Source of the DNA: Paralvinella palmiformis
Lineage: Eukaryota > Annelida > Polychaeta > Terebellida > Alvinellidae
Assembly (NCBI GenBank): GCA_025642065.1
Contig: JAODUP010000161.1
Coordinates: 272,501 to 336,500 of the forward strand
Length of the DNA stretch: 64,000 nucleotides
Reading direction: 5' to 3'
The notes beneath the pieces are model-generated. The model searched no databases. It had not been told where the DNA came from and saw nothing but the letters and a program-made list of their open reading frames with translations. Each line of letters opens with the position of its first letter. Within the stretch, counting starts at the first letter, position 1. A program made the translations under genes and the position numbers. Shown in pieces: positions 46,522-56,626 of the stretch.

Positions 46522-46944
46522 TGATACAGGTATCACTCAGACAGACTACATACGAAATGCTCGATGCGATGAGAACATATATAAAGGAGCAAGTCAAGTC
46601 TGACATGTTTCTGCCACCGAGCGCCATTGTGGAGGGTATTAATATGCACATACTGTTATGGGATCAAACCATCGACTCAACCAGCAAATATTAGGCGTCC
46701 CCCTCCTTTTTGAGTAATAATTCGAATATTTCACAACAAAGCTCATCCCATGCTTTTGGTCTCCTGCTTAGTAACCGATCGATAATGATTTACGTAGATA
46801 TCAACTATCACAAAATATACACCTGCGGGGTTTAAATTCGAACTATGAGCTAAAAACACAGACGAGGAAATATCAAAGTAACTAAGTGATTGTTAGAATA
46901 ACTTATATCGAATTTTAGTTTCTAAATAATCGTATTTGTAAACG
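46522..46944. other. Region upstream of the NADAR gene
   Basis: A short open segment at 46,560-46,690 after an ATACAG acceptor-like word could be an upstream exon but has no recognisable domain. Confidence 0.35.
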
Positions 46945-46950
46945 TGTAAC

Positions 46951-47848
46951 TAGTTTATCATCTTTATGATCTGTCTTTCACATCTTATGTAAAGGAGGAA
47001 CACGGTGACAACATACGCAAGATCAATGAACTGTTTGTTTATATGGGCATAGACGGGGAGAACATTCACGTTCTTCGTTGCCACAGGATCGGTATCGCTA
47101 TACACAATCCAGTTAGACCACGCGACATAGTTGCTGTGTTCGACCTAGACGACACCGACAAGCATACCGTGCTGCATCATACCAAACACCTCAAAGGTCA
47201 CGATCCAGCTGTATACATCAACGAACAGTTCCCGTATGAAACCAATAGGCGTCGGAATATTCTGAGACCAATAATGAAGCTCGCAAAAAACAAACATATG
47301 AGAGCATCGTTGACCAAGGATAAGTTGACAATTAAAGGCAACGTATTCGCGATTAACGATCTTGATAAACTACCAGAAAAGGTGAATATATCATCTAATT
47401 CCACTGTTACCGCAGACAGTCATGTTTTCTTTCGTGGTTGGGCATCACCACTTAGTAACTTTCATCTTATTTACTTCACCTTGGACAAAGTCACATATAA
47501 CAGTGTCGAGCAGTACTATCAGATAACCAAGGCACCCGTGATCCAAGACAATAGTAAAGCTGCAGCAATCATGATAATACGTAACCCGCTGATTATAAAA
47601 TCCATTGGAGACACCATACCAACCACACAGGTAACCAGCTGAAGGTCATGGAGAAGGAATTATCCGCGAAATTTACTCAAAACGCTAACCTAAGGTAGAT
47701 GCTGATCGACATAGAAGGGAAAGCTTTAGCCGACGCTAGTCGTGACAAGTTCTGGGGAAATGGATGGAGATTACGCGATCCTGATGTCAGAAAATCGTCC
47801 ACCTGGACTGGTGCAAACAACATGGGCAAGCATTTATATTACGAATGA
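46951..47848 (+). pseudogene. L1-ORF1-like protein fused to a NADAR domain
   Basis: The open frame runs from a stop near 46,948; the first ATG is at 47,043. The first 130 residues match the nucleic-acid-binding part of non-LTR ORF1 proteins: HGDNIRKINELFVYMGIDG, VLRCHRIG, a RPRDIVAVFDLDDTDKHTVL strand-helix, INEQFPYETNRRRNILRPIM and a LTKDKLTIKG strand. From 47,424 comes a NADAR (YbiA/RibX-like) domain: FFRGWASPLSNFHLIYF, NSVEQYYQITKA, and, beyond a frameshift at about 47,628, KALADASRDKFWGNGWRLRD and WTGANNMGKHL. A second stop lies at 47,695. NADAR enzymes are N-glycosidases, and some remove ADP-ribose from guanine in nucleic acid. No reverse transcriptase belonging to the same element was identified; the Jockey-like element 400 bases downstream has its own 5' leader. 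Confidence 0.78.
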
Positions 47849-48239
47849 TCCCACTAAATAAACATAGTAATAATATGTCATCTATTAATTTTGCTAACCT
47901 TACCAAGTTCTATAAACAGCGTTGCGTATATTATTAGTTTCTAATATTAAAAACAGCCCTTGATATTAATATTTTCTACGTGATAAATGATTCCAGAATT
48001 CCAGTTTTATTAAATATAGAACTAATTGAGTTAAACAACGATGTAACTAAAATACACAATATGTTAACAATTCCACTGGAGCCGCCATTTTAACCTGCGA
48101 TTATAGGCTTCGATTTGTTCACTTGCCACTCAGGATATATGTATTGTATGTCGGGTGCTATACGCTGTGATTTGGCTGGATTTGTGTCGATTTTGGGTCC
48201 GGGGAAGGGGTTATATTGTGAACCGGGATAGGTTATCGC
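47849..48239. other. Gap between NADAR gene and retrotransposon copy 3
   Basis: No coding signal. The last 150 bases are more GC-rich (TTTGGGTCCGGGGAAGGGG at about 48,193) and may be the internal promoter/5' UTR of the Jockey-like element. Confidence 0.4.
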
Positions 48240-50161
48240 TAGACTAGATCAGGAGACAGGACAAATTTGATTTTAAATCGTTATATGGCATAAATGATAA
48301 TGACAATCTTAAAATACGCCGTTCAATGATACACAAGTAGATTGTGATTATTATACACCTGAGCAGTTCAGATCTTTTGCAAATCGAACTGCGAACTCTA
48401 GATCTTATTTGTATTTAAAGTGTAGAAGTATTTCTGCTAACTGGGAATCATTCAAAGAATTATTATGTGAACTTCAAGGAGAACATTTTTCCTTTGACCT
48501 CATTGGTATAAGTGAAATATTCAAATGTGAGCGAGATCATCGTTTGAAGCTGTCTGGTTTTCATGATATTATTTTTCGATGTCGTGATGATGATAACAGA
48601 AGGGGCAGTGGGACCTATTTATCAAGGACAACATATGTTACAAAATAAGAAATGATTGAAGTATTTTTATTCCCCATGTAATTTGGACATTGTTTATTGA
48701 AATTACTGAAAACTCAAAGCAAGGGCCTAACACTATATAGACATATTTTGTACCTTCCTGTTCGACATTATAGATATAATTACAAATGAGAAAAACAGGT
48801 GCATGTTGATGGGTGACTGTAATATTGATTTACTGAAATATAATTCTCATGATAAAACTACAGAATATGTAGATAATGTATATTTCTCGGGGCATTATGT
48901 CACTTATTCATTATCCAACAAAGAGTGACACATTCCACGGCAACATTACTTGATCATATATATACAAATAACGTTAGCTCAAACTCAAAAAGTGGAATTA
49001 TTGCCACTGATGTAGCTGACCATTTTGGAACATTTCATGTAATACCAAGAAAATCCATCAATTATTCTAATGTTCCAACAGAGAAGCGTATATATTCCGA
49101 TATAAATATTAACTGGTTCAAGACATACTTTGATGAAACATATTTTAAACACTTGTCAGAGATAGAGTGCCCTGATGAGGCCTACAATTCATTCATTATT
49201 GTATACAACCTTGCTTTCGAAAAAGCATTTACGCTTATCAAAACAAAAGCAAATAGAAAACGTATAAAGAGTGAGCCATGGATGACGTCTGGTTTAATTA
49301 CGTCTTTACGAACTAAATCAAAATTAATTCAGAAAAAACAATAAGCAAGCCAACAGACGAAAATTAAATATAAAAACTCTCCTAATGAGTTGTGGTTGTT
49401 GTCAAACCTGCACAATAAGTTAAAACGACAAATGAAGATTACATATTTTGGAAACTTGATTGAATTAGGCAAACACAATATGAAAATGACGTGGAAAACC
49501 CTTAAACAAGCAACAGGGAAAAAAAAGACAAATCTAATTTCCCAAACACATTTTTGATAAATGATCAAAGAATAACAGATAAACAAGAAATTGCTGAGTC
49601 GTTTAATAAATATTTTTCAAATGTAGGTAAAGCAACTAGTCAAAATGTTTCAAGCTCAAGCAAACACGTTTCAAGTTATTTAAAGATCGAGTCTCTAACA
49701 GTATGTTTTTAGAGCCGATAGAATCGCATCAGATTATAGAAGTAGTGAATAAATTAAATCCTAAAATGAGTTTTGATCATGATGGTTTCAGCACAAACAT
49801 TCTGAAGGAATCTATCCATGCTATACTTCTTCCTATTACACACATAATAAACAAATCGCCTGAAACAGGAATAGTTCCCAAACAAATGAAATGTGCAAAA
49901 GTAATCCCCTTCTTTAAAGCTTCTGACCCATTTAAACTGGAAAATTATTGACCCGTAAGTCTACTTCCAGCATTCTCAAAGATACTGGAAAAGGTCATGT
50001 ATAATAAATTAATGTCATATATAAATAGTCAACAAATCTTCTATAAACATTAGTATAGTTTTAGGCCTAAACATGCCACGCCATTATACATCCGTTAATC
50101 CATCTTCTAAATCCATCTTCTAAATCAATGTGCTAAAGCAGAAAATTCAAATCCCAAGTAA

Positions 50162-50722
50162 ATGACTCTTACTGTATTATGTGACCTTTCTAATGCATTT
50201 GATGTTATAAACTATAATATTTTAATGACGAAACTTGAATTTTATGGAATACGAGGAATATCAAGAAAATGGATTATAAAATATTTATCAGATATAACTC
50301 AATATGTCGAATTTGACAAGCATATTTCTACATTATGTAGTATCGACTGTGGTGTACCACAGGGATCCATTCTAGGGCCTTTGCTATATCTTATTTATGT
50401 GAATGATGTAGCATATGCAACAGATGCCAAACTATTTTCATTTGCAGACGATACATCTCTGTGTGTGTCTGATTCAAATTCTAGTACACTTTTCCAAACT
50501 GCAAATATTGAAATAAATAAACTCTATGACAGCTTCTATGCAAATAGGCTGTTTTTAAATGCTAAGAAGAACAAATATATTGTATTAACATCACCCTATA
50601 TAAAGTGTGCACTTGATGATTTGAATGTAGCTATTAATGGAATCCCTATCAATCGTATCGGTAAGAACATTAAAGAAGATAGTTCTATATTTCTCGGAAT
50701 TTCAATTGGTGAACATCATTGA
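50162..50722 (+). pseudogene. Reverse transcriptase palm of Jockey-like copy 3
   Basis: 186 open codons, the best preserved RT piece of the family here. It keeps the first catalytic Asp block (LSNAFDV), PQGSILGPLLYLIY, the FADD catalytic pair and the LFLNAKKNKYIVL block. It stops where the MITE begins. Confidence 0.9.
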
Positions 50723-51293
50723 CCTAAATATAAAACTAGTCCGAGCAGTCAGTAGCGTTTGAATTGGCCACAATGATCAAACAGCTCTGACTTCCGGCAA
50801 GGGAAAAAGCAACGTTGAAGCGGCTGCGCTTCAAATTTTGAACCTACGAATACGGAGATTTATTGTGATGTGAGCATTATAATTTTGTGTGTGCAGACAA
50901 TCTATGTTATTCCTCTCCTATTATATGCCGTGAAATATGTAAAAGTCGTTTTATTCAAGTCCATAGATCTGGTTTAATTGGGATCAAACGCCACATATAG
51001 GCCGGGGGTTATCGTACAGGCTAAATATAATAACAGTTAAGCTTAATTTCCCGCCAAAACACCCCGCTTTAACAGCTATTTTAAATGTGTTCCTTATACT
51101 TACCGATGAAAAGACATCCCGTTTATATTACTTCCACGCACACGGCTTATACAACCAGCGATATAACAATAATTCACCACGTTTATAAACCTGGTTTTTC
51201 TAGTCTGCGTTCCTATTTCCTCGACCGGAAGTTGGGACCTGTGTGCCATCAAATCGGCGGCCGTGTTCGGTCTAGTTTTCTTTTAGGTCAATG
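50717..51293. mobile_element. MITE with 70-80-bp terminal inverted repeats
   Basis: The left arm (50,717-50,797) begins CATTGACCTAAATATAAAAC then TAGTCCGAGC and reaches CTTCCGG. The right arm (51,225-51,293), reversed, begins CATTGACCTAAAAGAAAAC then TAGACCGAAC and also reaches CTTCCGG. The first 30 bases match at most positions; the rest is looser, with small gaps. Pairing may continue inward. The insert has no coding sequence beyond chance frames. The superfamily is unknown, and no clear target duplication remains because thumb-coding sequence is missing around it. Confidence 0.72.
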
Positions 51294-51654
51294 GCCAGAC
51301 CAAATTGAATATGCGAAACTGTTATTTATGTATGATTGTGATGCAGGAAATCTTCCATTTTCCTTTAACAATTTATATGCTTAATTTTTTACAAAACAGG
51401 CAGACCGCTTAACAAGGCAGTCTAACCAGATACGTATTGCTAGCAAATTACAATACATAATTTTCCCCATAAATGGAATTCGTGGTCTGGAAAATTTGAC
51501 AAAATCACATCCCGGTCAAGTTTGAAACGTAAAAATCAAAGACAGACTTCTGGCAGTTTATGCATCTCACGTGAAATGCTCAAATCCACGATGCACTGAA
51601 TGTGTACAGTAGCAATTTATTTTTGATATACATACATGTATGTGTCTCTGTGTG

Positions 51655-51716
51655 TATACATGTGTGTATGTGTGTGTGTGTGTGTATCTATGTATATGTG
51701 TATATATACACATATT

Positions 51717-51814
<98 letters not shown>

Positions 51815-51818
51815 GTGT

Positions 51819-51862
<44 letters not shown>

Positions 51863-51875
51863 GTGTGTGTGTGTA
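51655..51875. repeat. (TG)n-(TA)n-(TG)n compound microsatellite
   Basis: TG-rich to 51,726, (TA)n at 51,727-51,814, then (GT)n to about 51,873. All open frames on both strands here are simple-sequence artefacts. Confidence 0.95.
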
Positions 51876-54339
51876 AGTGTATGTATGTATTCACAAGTTG
51901 CCTGACTCTCATTGTCTCCTGATTGTTTGGTCTTCATTTGTATTTTTATATATGTAATATCCCTGACCCGGACCACTTTTATCGACACATTGCCGCCATA
52001 ATTTGCACCGATGCCTTTATTGTCAATGTCTAATGTATTTTTGTTTTATAATTCTAATGTTGGGGCCAAGGGGAAGACGGCTTTGGCTATCTTGGTCCTT
52101 CAATTTCCAATTGTATATCTATTTAAGTACTGCATAATAAAATTGTATATATTTATGGAAATTGACAATAAAATCTACTCTATTCTTAATAAGTGTTATA
52201 GATATTTGGCGATCTAACTGATGTAGTGTTATCTCTTATTCCGAGGTGTCTTGTACAATCGATTCGAGAACCGTGCTGTGTTGGCCTAGTGGTCACTTGT
52301 GTCGAGTTGATTAGGCAGCACTTTATTGAATTTAGATATATAATCAGATGATGGTGTATTAATAACTGTATCAAAACTAGGTAAAGCTTTCGCCAGGTCC
52401 AGTTACCTCAATATATTTCTTTTATTTATACCAGTTTTATCATGATAAACATTACACTTGTGGCCGACAGCAGTTCGTCCAATACACTTAATATGCCTAG
52501 TTGGCTTTCTGCCAGCCCGTATTCCCTTCTCTTCGCATTTATCGCCAACGTTTATCGACACCTTGACTGAGCACAGGTATCAGCGGGAGTTACGGCTGAG
52601 TACCTATAAACACTCAAATATCCGAGAGAAACAATACTGATATAAAGCACGATAATGAAATATATAACTTCATACTCAGCAACTGCTAAGTGTTCTATCA
52701 GCATTCATCTACCATTTTTAAAATTGTTGAAGTAAGACCTACTACTCAATCTCCACAACGAAATACCCCTTCACATAGCGCTTATTCTCACCATGTTACT
52801 CGCCACACCCAACTCTATTGTATTCGGTCCAATTGTTAATGTTTGTTGAATGTATCCGGTGTAATTGTTAATGTTTATCGAATGTATTTTTGTTATATCA
52901 AATAGGTTTTCATAGTAAACGGAAGTCGAATTAATAAGGCTATTTCTACTCAATGACATTTCTATTTCTTTAATATTTTTACGGCTTTTCACATAATACG
53001 TGTTTCATACAGATACTTTACACTGACTATCACACACGGTGTGAGTGTTCTTATTGTGAGGTAGTGCCTGTGTCGCCGCCTAATCGTGTCAATCTTTAAG
53101 CGTACACATTTATACGTCTGTCCTACCTGTTCAGCTTGGCTTTGTTATTGTTCATATTTTGTCAATATAATAACGACAATAAGAACACGGGTTCCTTATG
53201 TCACATCGACTGGGGGAGTTTCTTCTAAGGAGTGCCGAACTGTACAGTTTCAATGGCCCAGTTACTAAGTAACAAACGTCTCTCATCCCTGACATAAAAC
53301 TAACCGCTCGATATAAGCAAAATGCATTAATTTGTCTGGACAGTTTTGTCTCTAGCTTTATTGATTATAAAGAGGAAAGAAATGTTGCTGCCATTATTAG
53401 AAGAACAAGCAATGAACTCTGACTTACTGTCAACTATCACGGATAGAGAATTTGTGTTGGTGGATGTAATAAATCGTGACAAATATATGTAGCTGATGAA
53501 TGAACATTAATTAGACCTTCCTCTATTATAGTGACTAGATACGCTTACAGCGATAAGGAATACAATATTGGATAAAACTGAAATGGTAAGTGATTTTATT
53601 TGTGTTCTAATGTTATACCTGTAATCGTTGCCACCGACAATATTGTATGCCGTATATCATTTAGCGGCTGATTTCGGAATTTGAACTAACTCAGGAAACG
53701 CGTCTCACGACTGGATCTTCTTATCCTATAGCCAATGATATTTTTTAATTTAATGAAACAGTTTGACTTAACATCCATCTAACTTACGATATCGATTAGA
53801 GCAATAAAAGTTGTTGCTCTGTTTGGAAATCTATCAAATACGGACAAGCAAATATCAAACATATATATCGGTAAACAAATACTGAAGAAATTGGACCGAT
53901 TCCGCTTTAAATTGTAATTTGGACTAGTATATATCACAATGCACTTAATATGCAATGATGATTTGCTGAACAATGCTGAGTTACTAATGTAACTATGGAA
54001 GAGCACAGCTTAAAGTGATGCAGAGCCAGCTATTTATTACATAATATATCGTTGAGTTTATCATTTACCGTCATCATTTATAAAGCTTAATCCATTAAGC
54101 GAATCTCTCAACCGGTTGTCCTGTGACACGATCATGATTTCCGACTGTAGTAAATGTAGTCACCTTCAGCTCAATTAGGTTTATGCCCTTCTTCAATAGA
54201 GTCATTCTGCTTCACCTGTAACATCAGATTGGGTTCCTAGAAATTACACCGCATTGTAATTTGTTTGTAATTGTTTGGATTCCCCTTTCAGAACTAATTG
54301 CATAAGTCTCAAACTATTCCAGTCGTCCAATTCAATGGA
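51876..54339. other. Unannotated 2.5-kb stretch
   Basis: No gene, transposon protein or RNA recognised. A single tRNA A-box-like word (TGGCCTAGTGG) lies at 52,281 without a partner B box. Small open frames have ordinary composition but no family resemblance. Confidence 0.5.
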
Positions 54340-54358
54340 TATATATATATACATATAC

Positions 54359-54426
<68 letters not shown>
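54340..54426. repeat. (AT)n microsatellite
   Basis: About 40 AT units with two short interruptions. Confidence 0.94.
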
Positions 54427-54428
<2 letters not shown>

Positions 54429-54731
54429 TTCTAGATCCATTTATCAAATTTCTAGTTAGTGACTATAGTTGAAATCTAACCGAAGTCTTCACAATCATAC
54501 ATATATTGCACTTTGTTAATGTACATTTTTTCAAATGATCATATTAGCTGTATATGACATATCAATTAACAATTTTGTTCCAAAGAAATTAGGGGTTCCT
54601 GTCACTTTGACTTATTAAGTTGTGGACAAGATTGATTTTTGCAAGGTCCACAATTTTCGGGACTGTGGCATTAATCATTCAAAATTATTACCTTTATGTC
54701 CCAGTATAATGCATTAAGAATAATATTTAAA

Positions 54732-54732
<1 letters not shown>

Positions 54733-54768
<36 letters not shown>

Positions 54769-55470
54769 ATTTACAAAACTTCTATTGCGCCAATGTCCTC
54801 GAAAACAATCGAGCTCAGTGGCACACCTAGTACAGCGGTTGTTCAAACACATAGTCCAGGTACAATGCAAAGTCCATCAACAATTAATCAAATGGAGTGG
54901 AAACTTAGGAAGGATATGCAAGCATGTGATTTAACCCTGGGAATAGACAACAAGTGAAAACCAGATGAACCGAGGTTTCTGGGTTGGGGTGCTAAAGAAA
55001 GCATGGAACATATATATGAAGGTTCTTCAGAAGAAGGAGTATGATAGGCAATAGTGCAGAGTTTTAAATTGATGCAATATTTAACAAGGAGCCAATGAAG
55101 AGATTTCAGAAGTGGGACAGAATTGGAAAACCGGGCAGACTGTGTGACAACCGTGTCACAACCGTGTGACAACCGTAGCTAAGCAGTTCTAAAGACACTG
55201 AAGTTTTAGAATATCCTTAGATGCAATTGTATGAAGAAGAGATATGAAATAATCAAGCCTACTGGTAATCAACGCTGTATCAATGGTTTTAGCGACTGGA
55301 AGAAAAACATAGCGACGAATGCGGCGAAGGTCACGAATATGATTAAAGCAGCCGCGACATGCGAGAGAAATATATTTTCTGATATTAAAATCGCTATCAA
55401 ATATAACACCCAAGTTTGATTGGAAGAAAGGATGTTTGTAGGGAAGAAGGATTTTGACATTTAGCCTTTA
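54733..55470 (-). mobile_element. L2/CR1-like retrotransposon, 5'-truncated, different subfamily
   Basis: Read from 55,470 down: MGVIFDSDFNIRKYISLACR, FNHIRDLRRIRRYV, KTIDTALITSRLDYFISLL, then in another frame PLLKSLHWLLVKYCINLKLC and SSEEPSYICSML. This is the RT thumb and C-terminal region of the vertebrate/invertebrate L2-CR1 type. A 3' UTR ends GGCGCAATAGAAGTTTTGTA and a (TTA)n tail lies at 54,733-54,768. Several frame breaks. Confidence 0.87.
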
Positions 55471-56356
55471 ACCTGAGAGGTGAAGACAAAGAATATAACA
55501 AAGAGTTGATTTCACTTATTAAAACAGCCATAAATGAACATATGGATGACATATTAATATTGGCTGCTGAATAATGCTTTATAACAAAAATAACCTGAAG
55601 AATTGTTTAACTTTATTGGGAAAAACACGAAAATAAAATTTTGTTGATTTTTGCCACTTGGACGGCAATTTTTGTTTGAGTGTACGGATCTTGACGTAGT
55701 GTTTACAGGGGTGTCATGAATTTGTCAACTCTGATTTTACACTAGTGAAAAACCACATGTATTAAAATCCTGGCAACCCATGTTTGGATCTATGTAGGCT
55801 GAATGAGAGCTGCTGTGTCATAAATAATAAAGGCACAGGAACACGTTTATTGAGTATTTTTCTTCCACTTTTAGCTGCACGTCATGACCACTGGTTAATC
55901 CGTTACCCTTGATAAAACTATCCTCATAGCAAATGAATGTCTAAATATAATATCAACATGTGGAACATTATCAACAAATACATTTAAGCTTAACAAATTA
56001 TTAATGCAAATATTCACATCGTTCATATTTCTGAAAGCGTTTATCCATTTTTGTACGTGATTATTTGAGGTAAACATTCTATTACTGTTGCGATTCTACA
56101 TATTCTATTGTTTTAAGTATCTTGCTATATATGATTCTTACAAATATTTCAGAATGACGTACAGCTTAGCGTACCAACGAATAACGTCACAGGTTGGCGA
56201 GTGTTAGACACGGTATCTTCTGTATATTAACTACTTCATCAACGATCAGGATTAGAATATACGTCCATAAGTATAATACTTGTTCTTTCATTGTTTGACA
56301 ATGACGTACCTGTGACGTGTTGAAATCAATATTCACGCGCATCAAACAAATTGAAA
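55471..56356. other. Region upstream of GT61 gene B
   Basis: No gene recognised. It should contain the promoter and 5' UTR of GT61-B. Two ACGTAC/GACGT palindromic words near 56,150 and 56,300 are the only notable motifs. Confidence 0.4.
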
Positions 56357-56512
56357 ATGGGTTCGATAAATAGGTATTTTGTTAACTTATTATTTGTCGT
56401 AATTGTTTGTGTAATATTGATAACATATTATCTACTGCCGAGGTACGATATATGCAAACCAAAAGAATTGATTGGACCTTTAGAAGAAAAGCTAAACGAA
56501 TTTAACAACCAG
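56357..56512 (+). CDS. GT61 (DUF563) glycosyltransferase B, exon 1: membrane anchor
   Basis: 52 codons from ATG at 56,357. MGSINRYFVN is followed by a hydrophobic span (LLFVVIVCVILITYYLL) and a stem containing PLEEKLNEFNNQ, possibly a short helix. It ends in phase 0 at CAG with donor GTGAGAG. Joined to 59,227 it gives a protein of about 478 residues, the usual size for a type II Golgi GT61 enzyme. The joint is inferred from frame, phase and the matching design of paralogue A. Confidence 0.72.
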
Positions 56513-56579
56513 GTGAGAGTCACTGCTTAAATAGACAAACACCCTATTCGTACTCGCATATATATATATATATATATAT

Positions 56580-56626
<47 letters not shown>

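Larger units (their letters stand above)
48240..51595 (+). mobile_element. Jockey-like non-LTR retrotransposon, copy 3, with MITE insertion
   Basis: The leader with DKFDFKSLYG at about 48,262 aligns with the start of copy 2. The endonuclease is at 48,409-48,648 and 48,790-49,344 (SISANWESFKEL, MGDCNIDLLKY, ATLLDHIYTNNV). RT fingers are at 49,703-49,951. The palm is at 50,162-50,722 (DLSNAFDVINYNILMTKL, CGVPQGSILGPLLYLIYVND, FADDTSLCVS). The C-terminal part resumes at 51,295 (LLFMYDCDAGNLPFSFNNLY) and ends with [10 protein letters not shown] at about 51,580. The gap 50,717-51,293 is a foreign insert, and about 100 residues of thumb that copies 1 and 2 have are missing at that point. Confidence 0.92.

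Noticed and set aside
47043..51595. NADAR gene and Jockey-like protein as ORF1 and ORF2 of one element
   Set aside because: The Jockey-like copy 3 aligns with copy 2 from its own leader at 48,240, and no NADAR sequence precedes copy 2 (above 10,880). The link is unproven.
51602..51988. Several open frames of 74-123 codons on both strands
   Set aside because: They translate (TA)n and (TG)n into YIYI, VCVC and THTH runs; no real protein.
52262..52320. A-box-like word TGGCCTAGTGG, possible SINE head or tRNA
   Set aside because: No B box follows and the SINE tail seen elsewhere is absent.
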